Source: Colwellia sp. Arc7-635
GTDB lineage: Bacteria; Pseudomonadota; Gammaproteobacteria; Enterobacterales; Alteromonadaceae
Assembly (NCBI RefSeq): GCF_003971255.1
Contig: NZ_CP034660.1
Coordinates: forward strand, 4,464,001 to 4,528,000
Direction of reading: 5' to 3'
DNA length: 64,000 bases
Shown here: one piece after another, positions 27,541 through 37,205 of the stretch
How the letters are laid out: every line of letters begins with the position of its first letter
Numbering within the stretch: the stretch's first letter is position 1
The notes under the pieces: model-generated
Databases searched by the model: none
What the model was told of the DNA's origin: nothing
The model's input: only the letters and a program-made list of their open reading frames with translations
Translations under genes and position numbers: made by a program

Positions 27541-29859
27541 CTATTCAAATATATACGGCTTTTTCTCTAATAACCAAGCTGTCAGTTCTTTAGCTGGTTT
27601 AGGGCGACTGATAAAGTAGCCTTGGCCTAATTCACATTTATTCTGTGCTAGCCAGTTTAACGCAAATTCGTCTTCAATACCCTCTGCAACCACACTTAAA
27701 CCCATATTATGTGCGAGTTCAATAGTCGAACGGACAATAATTCTATCATCTTCATCATCACACAAACGTTGTACAAAAGACTTATCTATTTTAAGTTCAT
27801 GAACAGGTAGTTGTTTTAACTGTGCTAACGAAGAATAACCGGTTCCATAATCATCAATTGAAATACGCATACCACGGTTTTTGAATTTTTGTAAAATCGC
27901 GATCGCTGCTTCAGGATCATCTACAACAGCACTTTCCGTTACTTCAAGCGTAACCTTTTCGGCTGGCACGTTATAAGTTTCAACTGACTGACAAATAAAG
28001 CCATAAAAGTCAGGCGCTTTAAGATTTTCTGCTGAAATATTTACTGCAATATTGATATTGAGCCCTACTTCACACCATGCTTTGTACTGCTTCAATGAAT
28101 TAATAAAAACCCAATGCGTTAACGCGTTAATTTGTCCCGTTTGCTCGGCGATATGAATGAAATTATCTGGGGGTACCATACCCAATGTTGGATGACGCCA
28201 GCGCACAAGCGCTTCAACATGAGTGACAATACCTGAAACCAAATTCAATTTAGGTTGAAAATGTAGCTCTAATTGATCATCAACAATAGCGTCTTTCAAG
28301 TCATTAATCAGACTTAAACGCTCAGCACTGTTTACATCAAGCCCCTGATGATAAATCTGCACGAGCTGATTAACTTTATGGCTATGATGCAGCGCGGTAT
28401 CTGCCATTTGTAAAACAGACTTTGTATCATGGCAATGCTCAGGCACTGCTGCTATGCCAATGCGTACTTGTAACTGTAAGCTTATACCTTGATATTCGCA
28501 GTTCTCTTCTAACACTTGATGAATTTTTTCAACGGCAAGATCTGGAGCGCTATCATCATTCAGTTCAGCCAGGAGAATAAATTCATCAGCACCAATATGA
28601 CACAGCAACTGAAAACCTTCCAAAGTACTCAAACGCCTAGCTGCAGCTTTAATTAACCAATCGCCAACATCGTGACCAAGTGTTTCATTAACATCTTTTA
28701 AGCGACTTAAATTTAAATGAAAGACCCTAAAAGGCTGTTTGCGATCGGCTAAGTCTTGCAAAGCTAACTTTAAAACACTGCGATTAGGTAAATCAGTTAA
28801 ACCATCATGGTTTGCTCGATGAGTGATCGCTTTTTCACGAGACAATACAGCTGACTGCATCGCGTTAAACTCACTCGCTAACTGCCCTAACTCACTACTA
28901 TCAGTTATCTGCACGGTTTGATTATAATCACCGCTAGCGACTATTTTTGCTTGCTTAACAAGCTGCTTAATTGGTTTAGTAATTGATGCGGCAATAAGAT
29001 ACGCCACCGACAATGACAATAATAAGGTGATAAAAGTTAAGATTAAAAACTGCCACCATTGCTCTTGTAATACCGCAACAATATCCGCACGTAAGCCATA
29101 CATAGCTAGTGCAAGCTGTAACTGACCCGCCTCATCGACAAGGTGACCAATAGCAATATAATCATTAGGCGTATCGCCATTAACTACGCGTTTAGTAAAA
29201 CTTAATTCTGCATCAGTATTAGAAGAAGCGATCAAGCGCCATTCATCGCCCACTTTAATGGCAAAGTCGGTATGTAACTGAGTAATATTTAAAAAGTGTT
29301 GCGCGAGTTTTTGATCAATTTCAAAACCAAACGCTAACCAACCAATGGTTTTAGCACCAACATTCATTGGGGATAAACTGATTTGATAAACTGAATCACC
29401 TAGAACATAAAGATGATCTTGTTCTTGGCTTTCTAACCACTGTGGGAAACGAAAGGCTTGTTTACCTTCAGTACCTTGTTTAACTTTTGACTCTCCAGCT
29501 TGGTTTTTATCTAAAACAAGCTGCGCGGTAATCACTCCTTCTGAAGAGATTGCCATGGCTAGATCAGCGTCAATACGCTTTCGATGATTATTCATTGCCA
29601 CTAATAGGCTACGTAATTCATCCTCAAACACTTGCTTAATACCGTAATCTTTAGCCGCAGTTTCAGCAAAAGCAGCTAGATAGTCACGTCGACTATTAAA
29701 TTGGGCACTAAATATAGTTTTAGCTGTCGTCAGCCTATTGGTAATAGCCTGTTTTTCTTGGCTTTCATTGCCGGCTACTATTGTCCATAATGCAATCGCT
29801 TGCACTAACAATAGTAATAAAACAAAAAACAGAAATATTTTAGTTTGTAAACTCTTCAT
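27541..29859 (-). CDS. Membrane-bound sensor c-di-GMP phosphodiesterase (Cache-HAMP-GGDEF-EAL)
   Basis: A 772-residue protein with a membrane helix (about 7-28), a periplasmic sensor (about 30-270), a second helix (about 272-295), HAMP (about 296-345), GGDEF (about 350-505) and EAL (about 515-765). The GGDEF site is degenerate (IG423-A-D-E-F), so cyclase activity is doubtful; it may bind GTP as a regulator. The EAL domain keeps E549-A-L and the DDYGTGYSS and ELKIDKSFV motifs of active phosphodiesterases. An AAGGA site lies 11 bases before the ATG. It is sandwiched between a cupredoxin-like and a porin gene, suggesting that a periplasmic signal controls local c-di-GMP. Confidence 0.93.
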   Translation of the reverse strand: MKSLQTKIFLFFVLLLLLVQAIALWTIVAGNESQEKQAITNRLTTAKTIFSAQFNSRRDYLAAFAETAAKDYGIKQVFEDELRSLLVAMNNHRKRIDADLAMAISSEGVITAQLVLDKNQAGESKVKQGTEGKQAFRFPQWLESQEQDHLYVLGDSVYQISLSPMNVGAKTIGWLAFGFEIDQKLAQHFLNITQLHTDFAIKVGDEWRLIASSNTDAELSFTKRVVNGDTPNDYIAIGHLVDEAGQLQLALAMYGLRADIVAVLQEQWWQFLILTFITLLLSLSVAYLIAASITKPIKQLVKQAKIVASGDYNQTVQITDSSELGQLASEFNAMQSAVLSREKAITHRANHDGLTDLPNRSVLKLALQDLADRKQPFRVFHLNLSRLKDVNETLGHDVGDWLIKAAARRLSTLEGFQLLCHIGADEFILLAELNDDSAPDLAVEKIHQVLEENCEYQGISLQLQVRIGIAAVPEHCHDTKSVLQMADTALHHSHKVNQLVQIYHQGLDVNSAERLSLINDLKDAIVDDQLELHFQPKLNLVSGIVTHVEALVRWRHPTLGMVPPDNFIHIAEQTGQINALTHWVFINSLKQYKAWCEVGLNINIAVNISAENLKAPDFYGFICQSVETYNVPAEKVTLEVTESAVVDDPEAAIAILQKFKNRGMRISIDDYGTGYSSLAQLKQLPVHELKIDKSFVQRLCDDEDDRIIVRSTIELAHNMGLSVVAEGIEDEFALNWLAQNKCELGQGYFISRPKPAKELTAWLLEKKPYIFE

Positions 29860-29873
29860 TAAGAGAATTGTCC

Positions 29874-30524
29874 TTAATAGTCAGACAAAAAATCGAAATC
29901 TTCTTCATTTTTTTGCTCTGATATTTTAAGTATTTTATTATCAAGTTTTACGGTGATGGTTTTATCTTCAGACAATTGTACCTGCTGATAAAAACGGTTA
30001 TCTAGCGCATCGAGTTGAGGATGCCAAACCACAAGCTTGTACTCTCCTGAATGCTGAACAGTTAAATTTAACTGTCCTTTTTTATCCGTTTTACCAAATA
30101 TAGGCGTATCAACAATAAGTAAATAACCGCTCATCCAGTCATGAATATTACAGCCCATCGCTACTTCACCCGCTTGCTCAAAATCGCTTTTGATTTGAGA
30201 TTGACCGGCACTAATTTTATAAGAAAATTTATTTTCGCCAATAGGTGAGTATATATGGTGAGTAATATCATCTTTATTTTTGAAATTAACCTTATTACCT
30301 AACTGCATAACACTAATATAGGGCGTAAATGAGCGATCGAACTGCCCTACTTCCACAATGTTCTCATTCAAAGGTAGTGAAATATTAGCTTTGGATTCTA
30401 AATAGACCACCATATCAGCTAAGGGTTTATTATTTTTATCAAGCACTTTTACCGTAATATCGGCGGCAAAAGCCCCGTATGACATACAGAAAAAAGTTAA
30501 CACCTTAAGGCAGAGGTAACGCAT
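29874..30524 (-). CDS. Periplasmic cupredoxin-like protein with a type 1 copper site
   Basis: A 216-residue exported protein from ATG 30524 (GGAC just upstream; a GTG four codons earlier is possible). After the signal peptide (CMSYGAFA) it has an Ig-like beta fold. Residues H89-H90, C125, H128 and M131 (GCNIHDWM) fit the His-Cys-His-Met ligands of blue copper proteins, with the usual Cys-x-x-His-x-x-Met spacing. A second beta module (about 140-190) is carboxypeptidase-regulatory-like. Relatives are often annotated methylamine utilisation protein; I see no evidence for that substrate. It heads a three-gene operon. Confidence 0.8.
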   Translation of the reverse strand: MRYLCLKVLTFFCMSYGAFAADITVKVLDKNNKPLADMVVYLESKANISLPLNENIVEVGQFDRSFTPYISVMQLGNKVNFKNKDDITHHIYSPIGENKFSYKISAGQSQIKSDFEQAGEVAMGCNIHDWMSGYLLIVDTPIFGKTDKKGQLNLTVQHSGEYKLVVWHPQLDALDNRFYQQVQLSEDKTITVKLDNKILKISEQKNEEDFDFLSDY

Positions 30525-30571
30525 TATTTTGTCCACGAATTAAGTTTAATCAGTTAATAAAGACCATTAAA

Positions 30572-30608
30572 ATCGATAAATCACTTCAACATATCATGAT
30601 TTATCGAT
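30572..30608 (-). terminator. Inverted repeat ending the CheX-receiver gene
   Basis: ATCGATAAATCA (30572-30583) and its exact complement (30597-30608) flank a 13-base loop. On the minus strand the stem is followed by TTTTAAT, as in an intrinsic terminator. It lies 72 bases past the stop of the minus-strand gene and before the cupredoxin operon. Confidence 0.65.
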
Positions 30609-30680
30609 AGTTATTAATATGGTACTAACAGAGATAAAACTCTCGGTTAGTGTCTTTGCTATTAGTTACAGTTTTGTCTG

Positions 30681-31628
30681 TTACGATGCTATTTTCAAGT
30701 AATCTTTAACGATTTCAGCACCGGTATCGGCTTGAATCGGTTTAAAAATAAACCCAGAAATACCTTGGCTTTCGCAGCGCTTAACTAAGGCTTGATCCGT
30801 AACAGAAGATAACATGACCACTGGCACTGTGCTGCCACTGGCGCGAATATTTGCTAATGCCTCGTCACCGTTCATTTGCCCCATAACAACATCCATGATC
30901 ATAAAGTCAGGTTGCTGCTCCTGTACCATAGCAACCGCTGAAGAGCCATCATCAGCTTCAATAACATTATTATAACCCAACTGTGACAAGTAGCGCTTTA
31001 ATGCTTTTCGAATCATTGCACTGTCATCAACTAATAAAATCTTGCTCTCTACCGGTAAGGTTTTTGAGTGAGGATTAGCAATACCTGTACTAGCTTCACG
31101 CTTAATGCCCACTGATTGGTATTCAACATGGCGGATTAACAAGTTAAAGTAGTAACGTCCAACGCCTTCAACCGTAATAGGTACGGTAACAACTTCTTTT
31201 ACACCTGCTAAGTATTTATCCATATCATTAACATCATGTACAAAATATGGGCTAGAAAACTGATAATCTAAGCTATAACGACCGTGTAGATCCGTTGAAC
31301 GCCCAACAATAGTGTTGCCCCATTCAGCTAAAGCATTACTTAAATCTTCATTAATTTCAGTAAATTGGTATTTCTCTTCGAACATGTGTTCACAAACAGA
31401 GTTACCTATCGCAATCGCAGTTTCTGGATAATGATGCATCATAATAACACCATCTAGACCACCGGTAACTTCAGAGCACACCGCATAACCTTTAAAGCGG
31501 AAGTCATCAACACTGTCGACAAAGGCCTCGCCGGCTTCACCAACAAGGTTGGTCATTGCTTTTAAACTCGCAAGTGACTCATTGATAAATGGGTATAAAA
31601 TGACTTTATATAAAGCTTCTACTGACAT
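30681..31628 (-). CDS. CheX-like phosphatase domain fused to a response-regulator receiver
   Basis: A 315-residue cytosolic protein. The N-terminal half (about 1-170) resembles CheX/CheC-type proteins, including the E102-x-x-N105 pair in AEWGNTIVG that forms the CheX phosphatase site. The C-terminal half (about 195-315) is a receiver with D201/D202, phosphoacceptor D246 (MDVVMG), Ser-Ser 274-275 and K296 (FKP). CheX dephosphorylates CheY-P, so the fusion could act on its own receiver or on another regulator. No HTH or output domain follows. It stands alone. The order phosphatase then receiver is unusual. Confidence 0.85.
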   Translation of the reverse strand: MSVEALYKVILYPFINESLASLKAMTNLVGEAGEAFVDSVDDFRFKGYAVCSEVTGGLDGVIMMHHYPETAIAIGNSVCEHMFEEKYQFTEINEDLSNALAEWGNTIVGRSTDLHGRYSLDYQFSSPYFVHDVNDMDKYLAGVKEVVTVPITVEGVGRYYFNLLIRHVEYQSVGIKREASTGIANPHSKTLPVESKILLVDDSAMIRKALKRYLSQLGYNNVIEADDGSSAVAMVQEQQPDFMIMDVVMGQMNGDEALANIRASGSTVPVVMLSSVTDQALVKRCESQGISGFIFKPIQADTGAEIVKDYLKIAS

Positions 31629-31765
31629 GACGAATCCTCAATTATTATTATTTTTATATTGGTATAGCGTAGTACAATACTAAGCCCAATCGATAATTAC
31701 AAATTTAGCCAATTTTGCCGCTAAAACTCGGAAAACAGCCGCTAAATGATCGATATTAGGAAAAG

Positions 31766-32257
31766 TTAAAGTAGTAAATTTCGATCAATAGGGAAAAATT
31801 CACTCGCGGCGTTAATTAATGACTGTGCCGTCAGTGCTGTGACGCCGTAAACATGGGTTTCTACATTGTCACGCATCATGATTTTACTTAGCAACAAATC
31901 AAAGTCGCCATCACCAGATAGCAATACAACAATATCAACATCAGGCGCTACTTCCATCACATCAATGGCAATACCAACATCCCAATCGCCTTTCGCAGAA
32001 CCGTCTCGGCGCTGAATAAAAGGTTTGAGTTTGACGTTAAAGCCGATGTGCCTTAATGCTTTTTGAAATTTATGCTGTTGATCGTCACTACGCTGTATCG
32101 CATAGGCATTTGCTAAAACAACATCACCTTGTTGGCTGATTTGTTGCCAAAACTCACGATAGTTAAACTGCTGCTGAAATGTATCTCTTGTGGTGTAATA
32201 AATATTTTGTACGTCGACAAATACTGCAATTTTTGGCCGTTGCTCACTAATTTGCAT
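31766..32257 (-). CDS. NYN-domain (LabA/DUF88-like) putative ribonuclease
   Basis: A 163-residue protein made up of one NYN domain (PIN-like fold). The acidic motifs AVFVDVQNIYY (about 11-21), KGDWDVGIAIDVM (about 89-101) and LLSGDGDFDLLL (about 111-122) carry the four Asp expected for metal-dependent RNase activity. It has no extra C-terminal OST-HTH domain. Its cellular RNA target is unknown. It is divergent from plsB. Confidence 0.88.
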   Translation of the reverse strand: MQISEQRPKIAVFVDVQNIYYTTRDTFQQQFNYREFWQQISQQGDVVLANAYAIQRSDDQQHKFQKALRHIGFNVKLKPFIQRRDGSAKGDWDVGIAIDVMEVAPDVDIVVLLSGDGDFDLLLSKIMMRDNVETHVYGVTALTAQSLINAASEFFPIDRNLLL

Positions 32258-32446
32258 AAAAATCCTATTTGCTAAATAAATCTATGCTGTTACATAAACT
32301 CTTTATATTTCATTATGGTACTTGGTTTACGCACTTTTAGCAGTTATTTATTAACCACAATAACTGCTATATCCAAGAAAATGTAGTACCAGTATAATTA
32401 AGCAAAGTGTTACAATAGTTGGTCAAATAAAGCTGAGTAAAACAAG

Positions 32447-34888
32447 ATGTTAGCCATTCGTAAATTATTTTATTTCTTACTACGTTTACCGATAACCTTA
32501 TTAGTCTGCTGCAAAGTTGTGGCCGACAAAATAATTAATGCCAAAAAATTAACCGCCGAACAACCGGTATTTTATGTACTGCGTCATCAATCGGCCAGTG
32601 ATGTTTTGGCGTTACGTATTGCTTGTAAAAAAGCTAATTTACCCGATCCATTAAACGACGTGAAGGTGAACGGCCAAACCTTATCTCGGCTGCTATTTTT
32701 AGAAAAGCCGACCGCATTATTTCATTGGCGTAAGCAACAAAAAACTACGGCAATAGCGCAAGGCTTCGAATTACTTAATGCTCACGCTAAAAATGAGCAC
32801 CTTGATGCACAACTTATTCCCGCCAATGTTATTTGGGGCCGTACCCCAACCAAAGAAAAAAATAATACCAATGTTGGTGCTTTACTAGCAGACCAAGAAT
32901 CTCCCACTTGGTTACGAAAATTTTTTATTGTCTTATTTTTAGGGCGCCATACGATGGTGCGCTTTAGTGAAGCTATTTCATTTCGCCATATGGCGGATAA
33001 ACATGGCAGTAATGAAGCAAGTGCAAGAAAACTAATACGCATCGCACGCTTTCATTTTCATCGCCAAATTATCGCGGCCACAGGTCCTCGGCTGATGCAT
33101 CGCCAGCAAATGTTCAATAATTTGATGGTCAACCCTGCTATTAAGCGTTTGATCAGTGAAGAAGCAAAGAGTAAAGACACCAGCGAAGCAGAAATTAAAA
33201 AACAAGCTTTGGCGATAATGGACGAAATAGCCGGTGATTACCGCGATGTTACCGTACGTTTCGGCGAGAGAATATTGGGCTGGTTATGGAACCGCTTGTA
33301 TAACGGCATTGAAGTTAGCAAAGCTGAACGTCTGCGAAATTTAGCACAAGAAGGTCATGAAATTATCTACGTGCCTTGCCATCGCAGCCACATGGATTAC
33401 TTGCTACTAACCTATGTCATTTTTCAACAAGGCCTAGTAACACCTCGCATTGCCGCCGGCATTAATTTAAATTTTTGGCCTGCAGGTCCTATTTTTAGAA
33501 AAGCAGGTGCCTTTTTCATTCGTCGTAGCTTTAAAGGCAACCGTCTGTATTCCACTATTTTTCGTGAATACTTAGGTTTACTTTTCGAACGCGGTTATCC
33601 GGTAAAATATTATTCTGAAGGTGGTCGTAGTAGAACGGGTCGTTTGCTATCCCCCAAAACAGGTATGCTAGCCATGACCATTCAAAGTCTATTACGTGGT
33701 ATCGACCGCCCGTTAACACTAGTACCCGTGTATTTGGGTTATGAACACGTAATGGAAGTTGGTACTTATCATAAAGAATTAAGTGGTAGCAAAAAGAAAG
33801 GTGAATCAATATTTGGCGTGATCAAAGCCATTCGTAATTTACGCAATTACGGTAAAGGTTATGTTAATTTTGGCGAGCCAATCAATATTAACCAGTTTTT
33901 AAATAATCATGTCCCTGATTGGAAACAAGCTATCGATCCTATTGATCCGCAAAAGCCAAAATGGTTAACGCCTAGCGTTAACTTACTAGCGCAGCAAGTC
34001 ATGACCTCCATTAATCAATGTGCCGCGTTAAATGGTGTTGCCTTGGTTTCACTGATTTTACATGCCACTGACAATAAAGCCTTAACTAAGGTTGAGTTAA
34101 TCAGCCAACTTGACTTTTTCTTAGCACTACAACGCTTTGCGCCTTATCATGCAGAGTTAACTATACCCACCGAAACCGGTGCCGAGATATTAGAACACGT
34201 CATATTGCTCAATAAAGTCACTATTAATCAAGACAGTTTTGGCGACATTATTTCGCTAACCGACAGTGCAATACTAGAGTTACGTTACTATCGTAATAAT
34301 ATTTTGCATACCTACATATTACCGTCACTGGTTTGCCGTTTATTAGAACGTAACGCAAAAATTAGTCAGGATGATTTGCTGGCTCAAATTCAACGCTTAG
34401 TCGAACTACTAAAAACAGACTTGTTCTTATGGCAATCGAAAGATGACGTAAAACAGCAAGTAGCCGCGGTTTGTCAGTTTTTAGCCAGTGAAGGTATTGC
34501 CAAACAAAGTAAAGCAGGCTTTTGGTCGCTCAGCACTGACGATGAGACACGAGCAAAGGTACGTTTAATTGCTGAATGTGTTAATGAAACCATGCAACGT
34601 TTCGCGATTATTACTTCATTGCTTAGTCAGTTAGCCCCGATTACAAAGTCTGACCTGAACGAAAAAGTTGTCGCCATCGCGCAACGTTTATCGGTCTTAA
34701 ACAACATTAATGCCCCTGAGTTTATTGATAAAAAAGCTCAATCAACATTGATCACCGCGATGAAAGATCAAGGTTATATCGTCTTAGATGACGATGATAA
34801 GCTGGTTGATAGCAGTACACTCAGTTTATTGAAGAGTTCGGTCAGTAATTTAGTGGATATCGAAGTGCTGCAAAGTATTGTTCGCTAA
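32447..34888 (+). CDS. plsB: Glycerol-3-phosphate 1-O-acyltransferase
   Basis: An 813-residue enzyme, close to the 807 of E. coli. The acyltransferase block I reads H312-R-S-H-M-D317 and block III E391-G-G-R-S-R-T-G-R, with the FIRRSFKGNRLYS block between them. PlsB transfers an acyl chain from acyl-ACP or acyl-CoA to sn-1 of glycerol-3-phosphate, the first step of phospholipid synthesis, at the inner membrane. It is a single gene followed by a small hairpin. In E. coli ubiCA lies next to plsB; here they are nearby and convergent, so the neighbourhood is partly kept. Confidence 0.98.
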   Translation: MLAIRKLFYFLLRLPITLLVCCKVVADKIINAKKLTAEQPVFYVLRHQSASDVLALRIACKKANLPDPLNDVKVNGQTLSRLLFLEKPTALFHWRKQQKTTAIAQGFELLNAHAKNEHLDAQLIPANVIWGRTPTKEKNNTNVGALLADQESPTWLRKFFIVLFLGRHTMVRFSEAISFRHMADKHGSNEASARKLIRIARFHFHRQIIAATGPRLMHRQQMFNNLMVNPAIKRLISEEAKSKDTSEAEIKKQALAIMDEIAGDYRDVTVRFGERILGWLWNRLYNGIEVSKAERLRNLAQEGHEIIYVPCHRSHMDYLLLTYVIFQQGLVTPRIAAGINLNFWPAGPIFRKAGAFFIRRSFKGNRLYSTIFREYLGLLFERGYPVKYYSEGGRSRTGRLLSPKTGMLAMTIQSLLRGIDRPLTLVPVYLGYEHVMEVGTYHKELSGSKKKGESIFGVIKAIRNLRNYGKGYVNFGEPININQFLNNHVPDWKQAIDPIDPQKPKWLTPSVNLLAQQVMTSINQCAALNGVALVSLILHATDNKALTKVELISQLDFFLALQRFAPYHAELTIPTETGAEILEHVILLNKVTINQDSFGDIISLTDSAILELRYYRNNILHTYILPSLVCRLLERNAKISQDDLLAQIQRLVELLKTDLFLWQSKDDVKQQVAAVCQFLASEGIAKQSKAGFWSLSTDDETRAKVRLIAECVNETMQRFAIITSLLSQLAPITKSDLNEKVVAIAQRLSVLNNINAPEFIDKKAQSTLITAMKDQGYIVLDDDDKLVDSSTLSLLKSSVSNLVDIEVLQSIVR

Positions 34889-34898
34889 CATTATCTTC

Positions 34899-34921
34899 AA
34901 AGCGCTTTTTCGTGGCGCTTT
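34899..34921 (+). terminator. Hairpin after plsB
   Basis: AAAGCGC (34899-34905) and GCGCTTT (34915-34921) form a 7-bp stem with a 9-base loop, 10 bases after the plsB stop. The T run after the stem is short, so termination may be weak. 34922-35119 shows nothing more. Confidence 0.55.
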
Positions 34922-35119
34922 AAGTTATCATTTTTGGAGTTTAGGCACTTTTAGTAAGCTGATAAAGTGCCTACTTCAGCATCACAATGGTGACTATTCA
35001 GATGAAATAAGCATTCTTATTTTGCGGTTTTGTCGCCGCTAATTGAATGGCTATAAACTATCAGGGTTTCGCACTATAGCCACTGTTTATGACTCAAGCA
35101 TTACAAATCATTGCTCAAG

Positions 35120-35326
35120 TCATTTTTTATGTTTTGAGTTCCACAGAAAATACCCAAAAAATATTCCAGTTATAGGGAATATTATTAAAGATGAAATAAT
35201 CCCTTCAAAGAAGTCTTTTTCACCAGTTAAGTGCATAATTAATTGAAAGAAAATAGCGGTAGGAATTCCCCAGCCTAAAGCACCTCTAAGTAAAATGAAG
35301 CGAAATTTATTCTGATTAGTAGTCAT
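35120..35326 (-). CDS. Small two-helix membrane protein
   Basis: A 68-residue protein that starts with an ATG preceded by AGGA at good distance. It has two hydrophobic segments (about 12-32, LRGALGWGIPTAIFFQLIMHL; about 40-60, GIISSLIIFPITGIFFGYFLW) and a basic tail (NSKHKK). Short proteins of this pattern occur widely in gammaproteobacteria as uncharacterised membrane proteins. The AGGA site and the typical hydrophobic pattern support a real gene. It is not in an operon with ubiA. Confidence 0.6.
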   Translation of the reverse strand: MTTNQNKFRFILLRGALGWGIPTAIFFQLIMHLTGEKDFFEGIISSLIIFPITGIFFGYFLWNSKHKK

Positions 35327-35504
35327 AAACCGTCCTGAGTTATGGCGAGCCTATAGAGTAATTCGTTTTTACTAAAATTAAATAATGAAAAACGTTTTTT
35401 ATTTTGAACAAAAGTTCATTTCAAAAAAATAGCAGTGAGATATATGTTCATCACATCACTCGTTATCTAATATCTCTCATTGATTAATTTAATAACGTGA
35501 AAAA

Positions 35505-36365
35505 TTATAAATACTCTACCGTTACACCAATAAAAACGATTAAGCCAACATAGTGATTGTTTAAAAAGGCTTGAAAACAACGGTCACGATCACGTTCAGA
35601 AATTAGCATTTGTTGATAACAGAAAAATCCTGCAGCTATCACTAATGACAACTGATAAGGCCAGCCAAACGCCAATATGTCACCCACAGTGAACAATAAA
35701 GCTAAGGTCATTAGCTGTAAAAACATAATAATACGTTTATCATTTTCGCCAAAAATTATCGCTGTCGACTTAACGCCTATTCTTAAATCATCGTCACGAT
35801 CCACCATGGCATACATAGTATCGTATGCGACAGTCCATAAAATATTGGCACTAAATAAGAGCCAAGCCACTACCGGTATTTCACCTTGCTCTTGCGCAAA
35901 GGCCATGATCATACCCCAGCTAAAGGCAGCACCTAGCACGATTTGTGGAAAGTGCGTAATGCGCTTCATAAACGGGTAGCTAATCGCTAATAAAACCGCG
36001 ACAGAAGAAAGCAATATGGTGTAATGACTTAAGGTCAGCACTAAGGTAAAAGCTAATAGAATAAAAGTTGCAAACAATTGCAACGCTTCACTACTCGACA
36101 ATGCACCAGTGACTAACGGCCTATTTTGCGTACGTTTCACCGCACCATCAATTTTTCGGTCAGCGTAATCGTTAATAATACAACCGGCGCTACGCATGAA
36201 AAAAACACCTAAGCTGAAAACCAATATCATGTGTAATGACGGCCAACCATCAGAGGCGATCCATAGTGCCCAATAAGTTGGCCACAACAGCAAGTAAGTG
36301 CCAATAGGCTTGTCCATGCGAGTAATTTGTTTAATGGCGGTTAGCTTTTCTGTTAACTCACTCAA
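35505..36365 (-). CDS. ubiA: 4-hydroxybenzoate octaprenyltransferase
   Basis: A 286-residue inner-membrane enzyme of about nine helices. It has both prenyl-diphosphate Asp motifs: N65-D-Y-A-D69-x-x-x-D73 and the second set Y181-D-T-M-Y-A-M-V-D189-R-D191-D-D. It attaches an octaprenyl chain to 4-hydroxybenzoate in ubiquinone synthesis. It lies 15 bases after ubiC, as in E. coli. Confidence 0.97.
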   Translation of the reverse strand: MSELTEKLTAIKQITRMDKPIGTYLLLWPTYWALWIASDGWPSLHMILVFSLGVFFMRSAGCIINDYADRKIDGAVKRTQNRPLVTGALSSSEALQLFATFILLAFTLVLTLSHYTILLSSVAVLLAISYPFMKRITHFPQIVLGAAFSWGMIMAFAQEQGEIPVVAWLLFSANILWTVAYDTMYAMVDRDDDLRIGVKSTAIIFGENDKRIIMFLQLMTLALLFTVGDILAFGWPYQLSLVIAAGFFCYQQMLISERDRDRCFQAFLNNHYVGLIVFIGVTVEYL

Positions 36366-36380
36366 TGTAATGCCCTTTTG

Positions 36381-36944
36381 TTATAAATATGCGACCGCAT
36401 CAGGTAAAAATACTTCAGCAACCATTAATGGCTTAGCATCGAGTACAAATACAGATCGACGTCCCCATAATGGTTGTAAACTTGTATCCAACGACAAATG
36501 GCTGACCAAATTGGCCACACTGGTTTGTGCTTCAAATGTTGCCACTTCAATTTTTTTTCTTAATAAGTCAGGATGATTAAATAACACCTGCCCTAAAGAT
36601 TGCGTGCCTAAATGGGCTAATTGCTGCTGCTCGCCAGTTAAAGAGCGCAAAGGCAATAAACTACGAGCAAATACGTGAGGTCTATCATCACAATACAACA
36701 ACACTTCGCGCACCAAAACTTGCTCACCCGCGACAATATCTTCATTGGCTTCTGCCGCACTACAAGCAATAACTTCTTGCCCGAGTACTTGCACACGAAA
36801 GTGCTGACAATGTTGTTTTAGCCGCGCAGTTAGCGAACTAGGCTCAAGTAACCAATGATGTAAATTACTGGGAATAATGAAAGTTTCAGGTGCTTGCCAA
36901 TTTGCTAGCATTTGCACCGGAAATAATGAATGTTCTGTTGTCAT
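36381..36944 (-). CDS. ubiC: Chorismate pyruvate-lyase
   Basis: A 187-residue cytosolic enzyme. It shows the family pattern: REVLLYCDDRPHVFARSLLP in the middle (the Arg in the first position is a likely substrate ligand) and PLWGRRSVF followed by MVAEVFLP near the C-terminus, where the Glu is the expected catalytic residue. It removes pyruvate from chorismate to give 4-hydroxybenzoate, the substrate of UbiA. First gene of the ubiC-ubiA operon. Confidence 0.95.
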   Translation of the reverse strand: MTTEHSLFPVQMLANWQAPETFIIPSNLHHWLLEPSSLTARLKQHCQHFRVQVLGQEVIACSAAEANEDIVAGEQVLVREVLLYCDDRPHVFARSLLPLRSLTGEQQQLAHLGTQSLGQVLFNHPDLLRKKIEVATFEAQTSVANLVSHLSLDTSLQPLWGRRSVFVLDAKPLMVAEVFLPDAVAYL

Positions 36945-37205
36945 ACCTAAAAACTATTTAACGAAAAACGACGTATGATAGCGTTTAGCATGACAAAAAT
37001 ATAGCCTACCACGTGTATTGCTCAACCATGTGCTATAGCCATTGAAATGAACTATTTCAGGACAGTAAAAATCAAGCGAATAAATAAACGCTAAATAATT
37101 CAGCACCTGAACAAAATTCGCGTTATTATTGAAGTTAATTACGATGTTTATTTTTATTAAGCATTTAGCTTAACCAATTAACTATCAGATTCGAGTTTTA
37201 GTGTG

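Noticed and set aside
35043-35246. 67-residue plus-strand frame opposite the small membrane protein
   Set aside because: The minus-strand frame has a good ribosome site and two proper membrane helices; the plus frame is its shadow.
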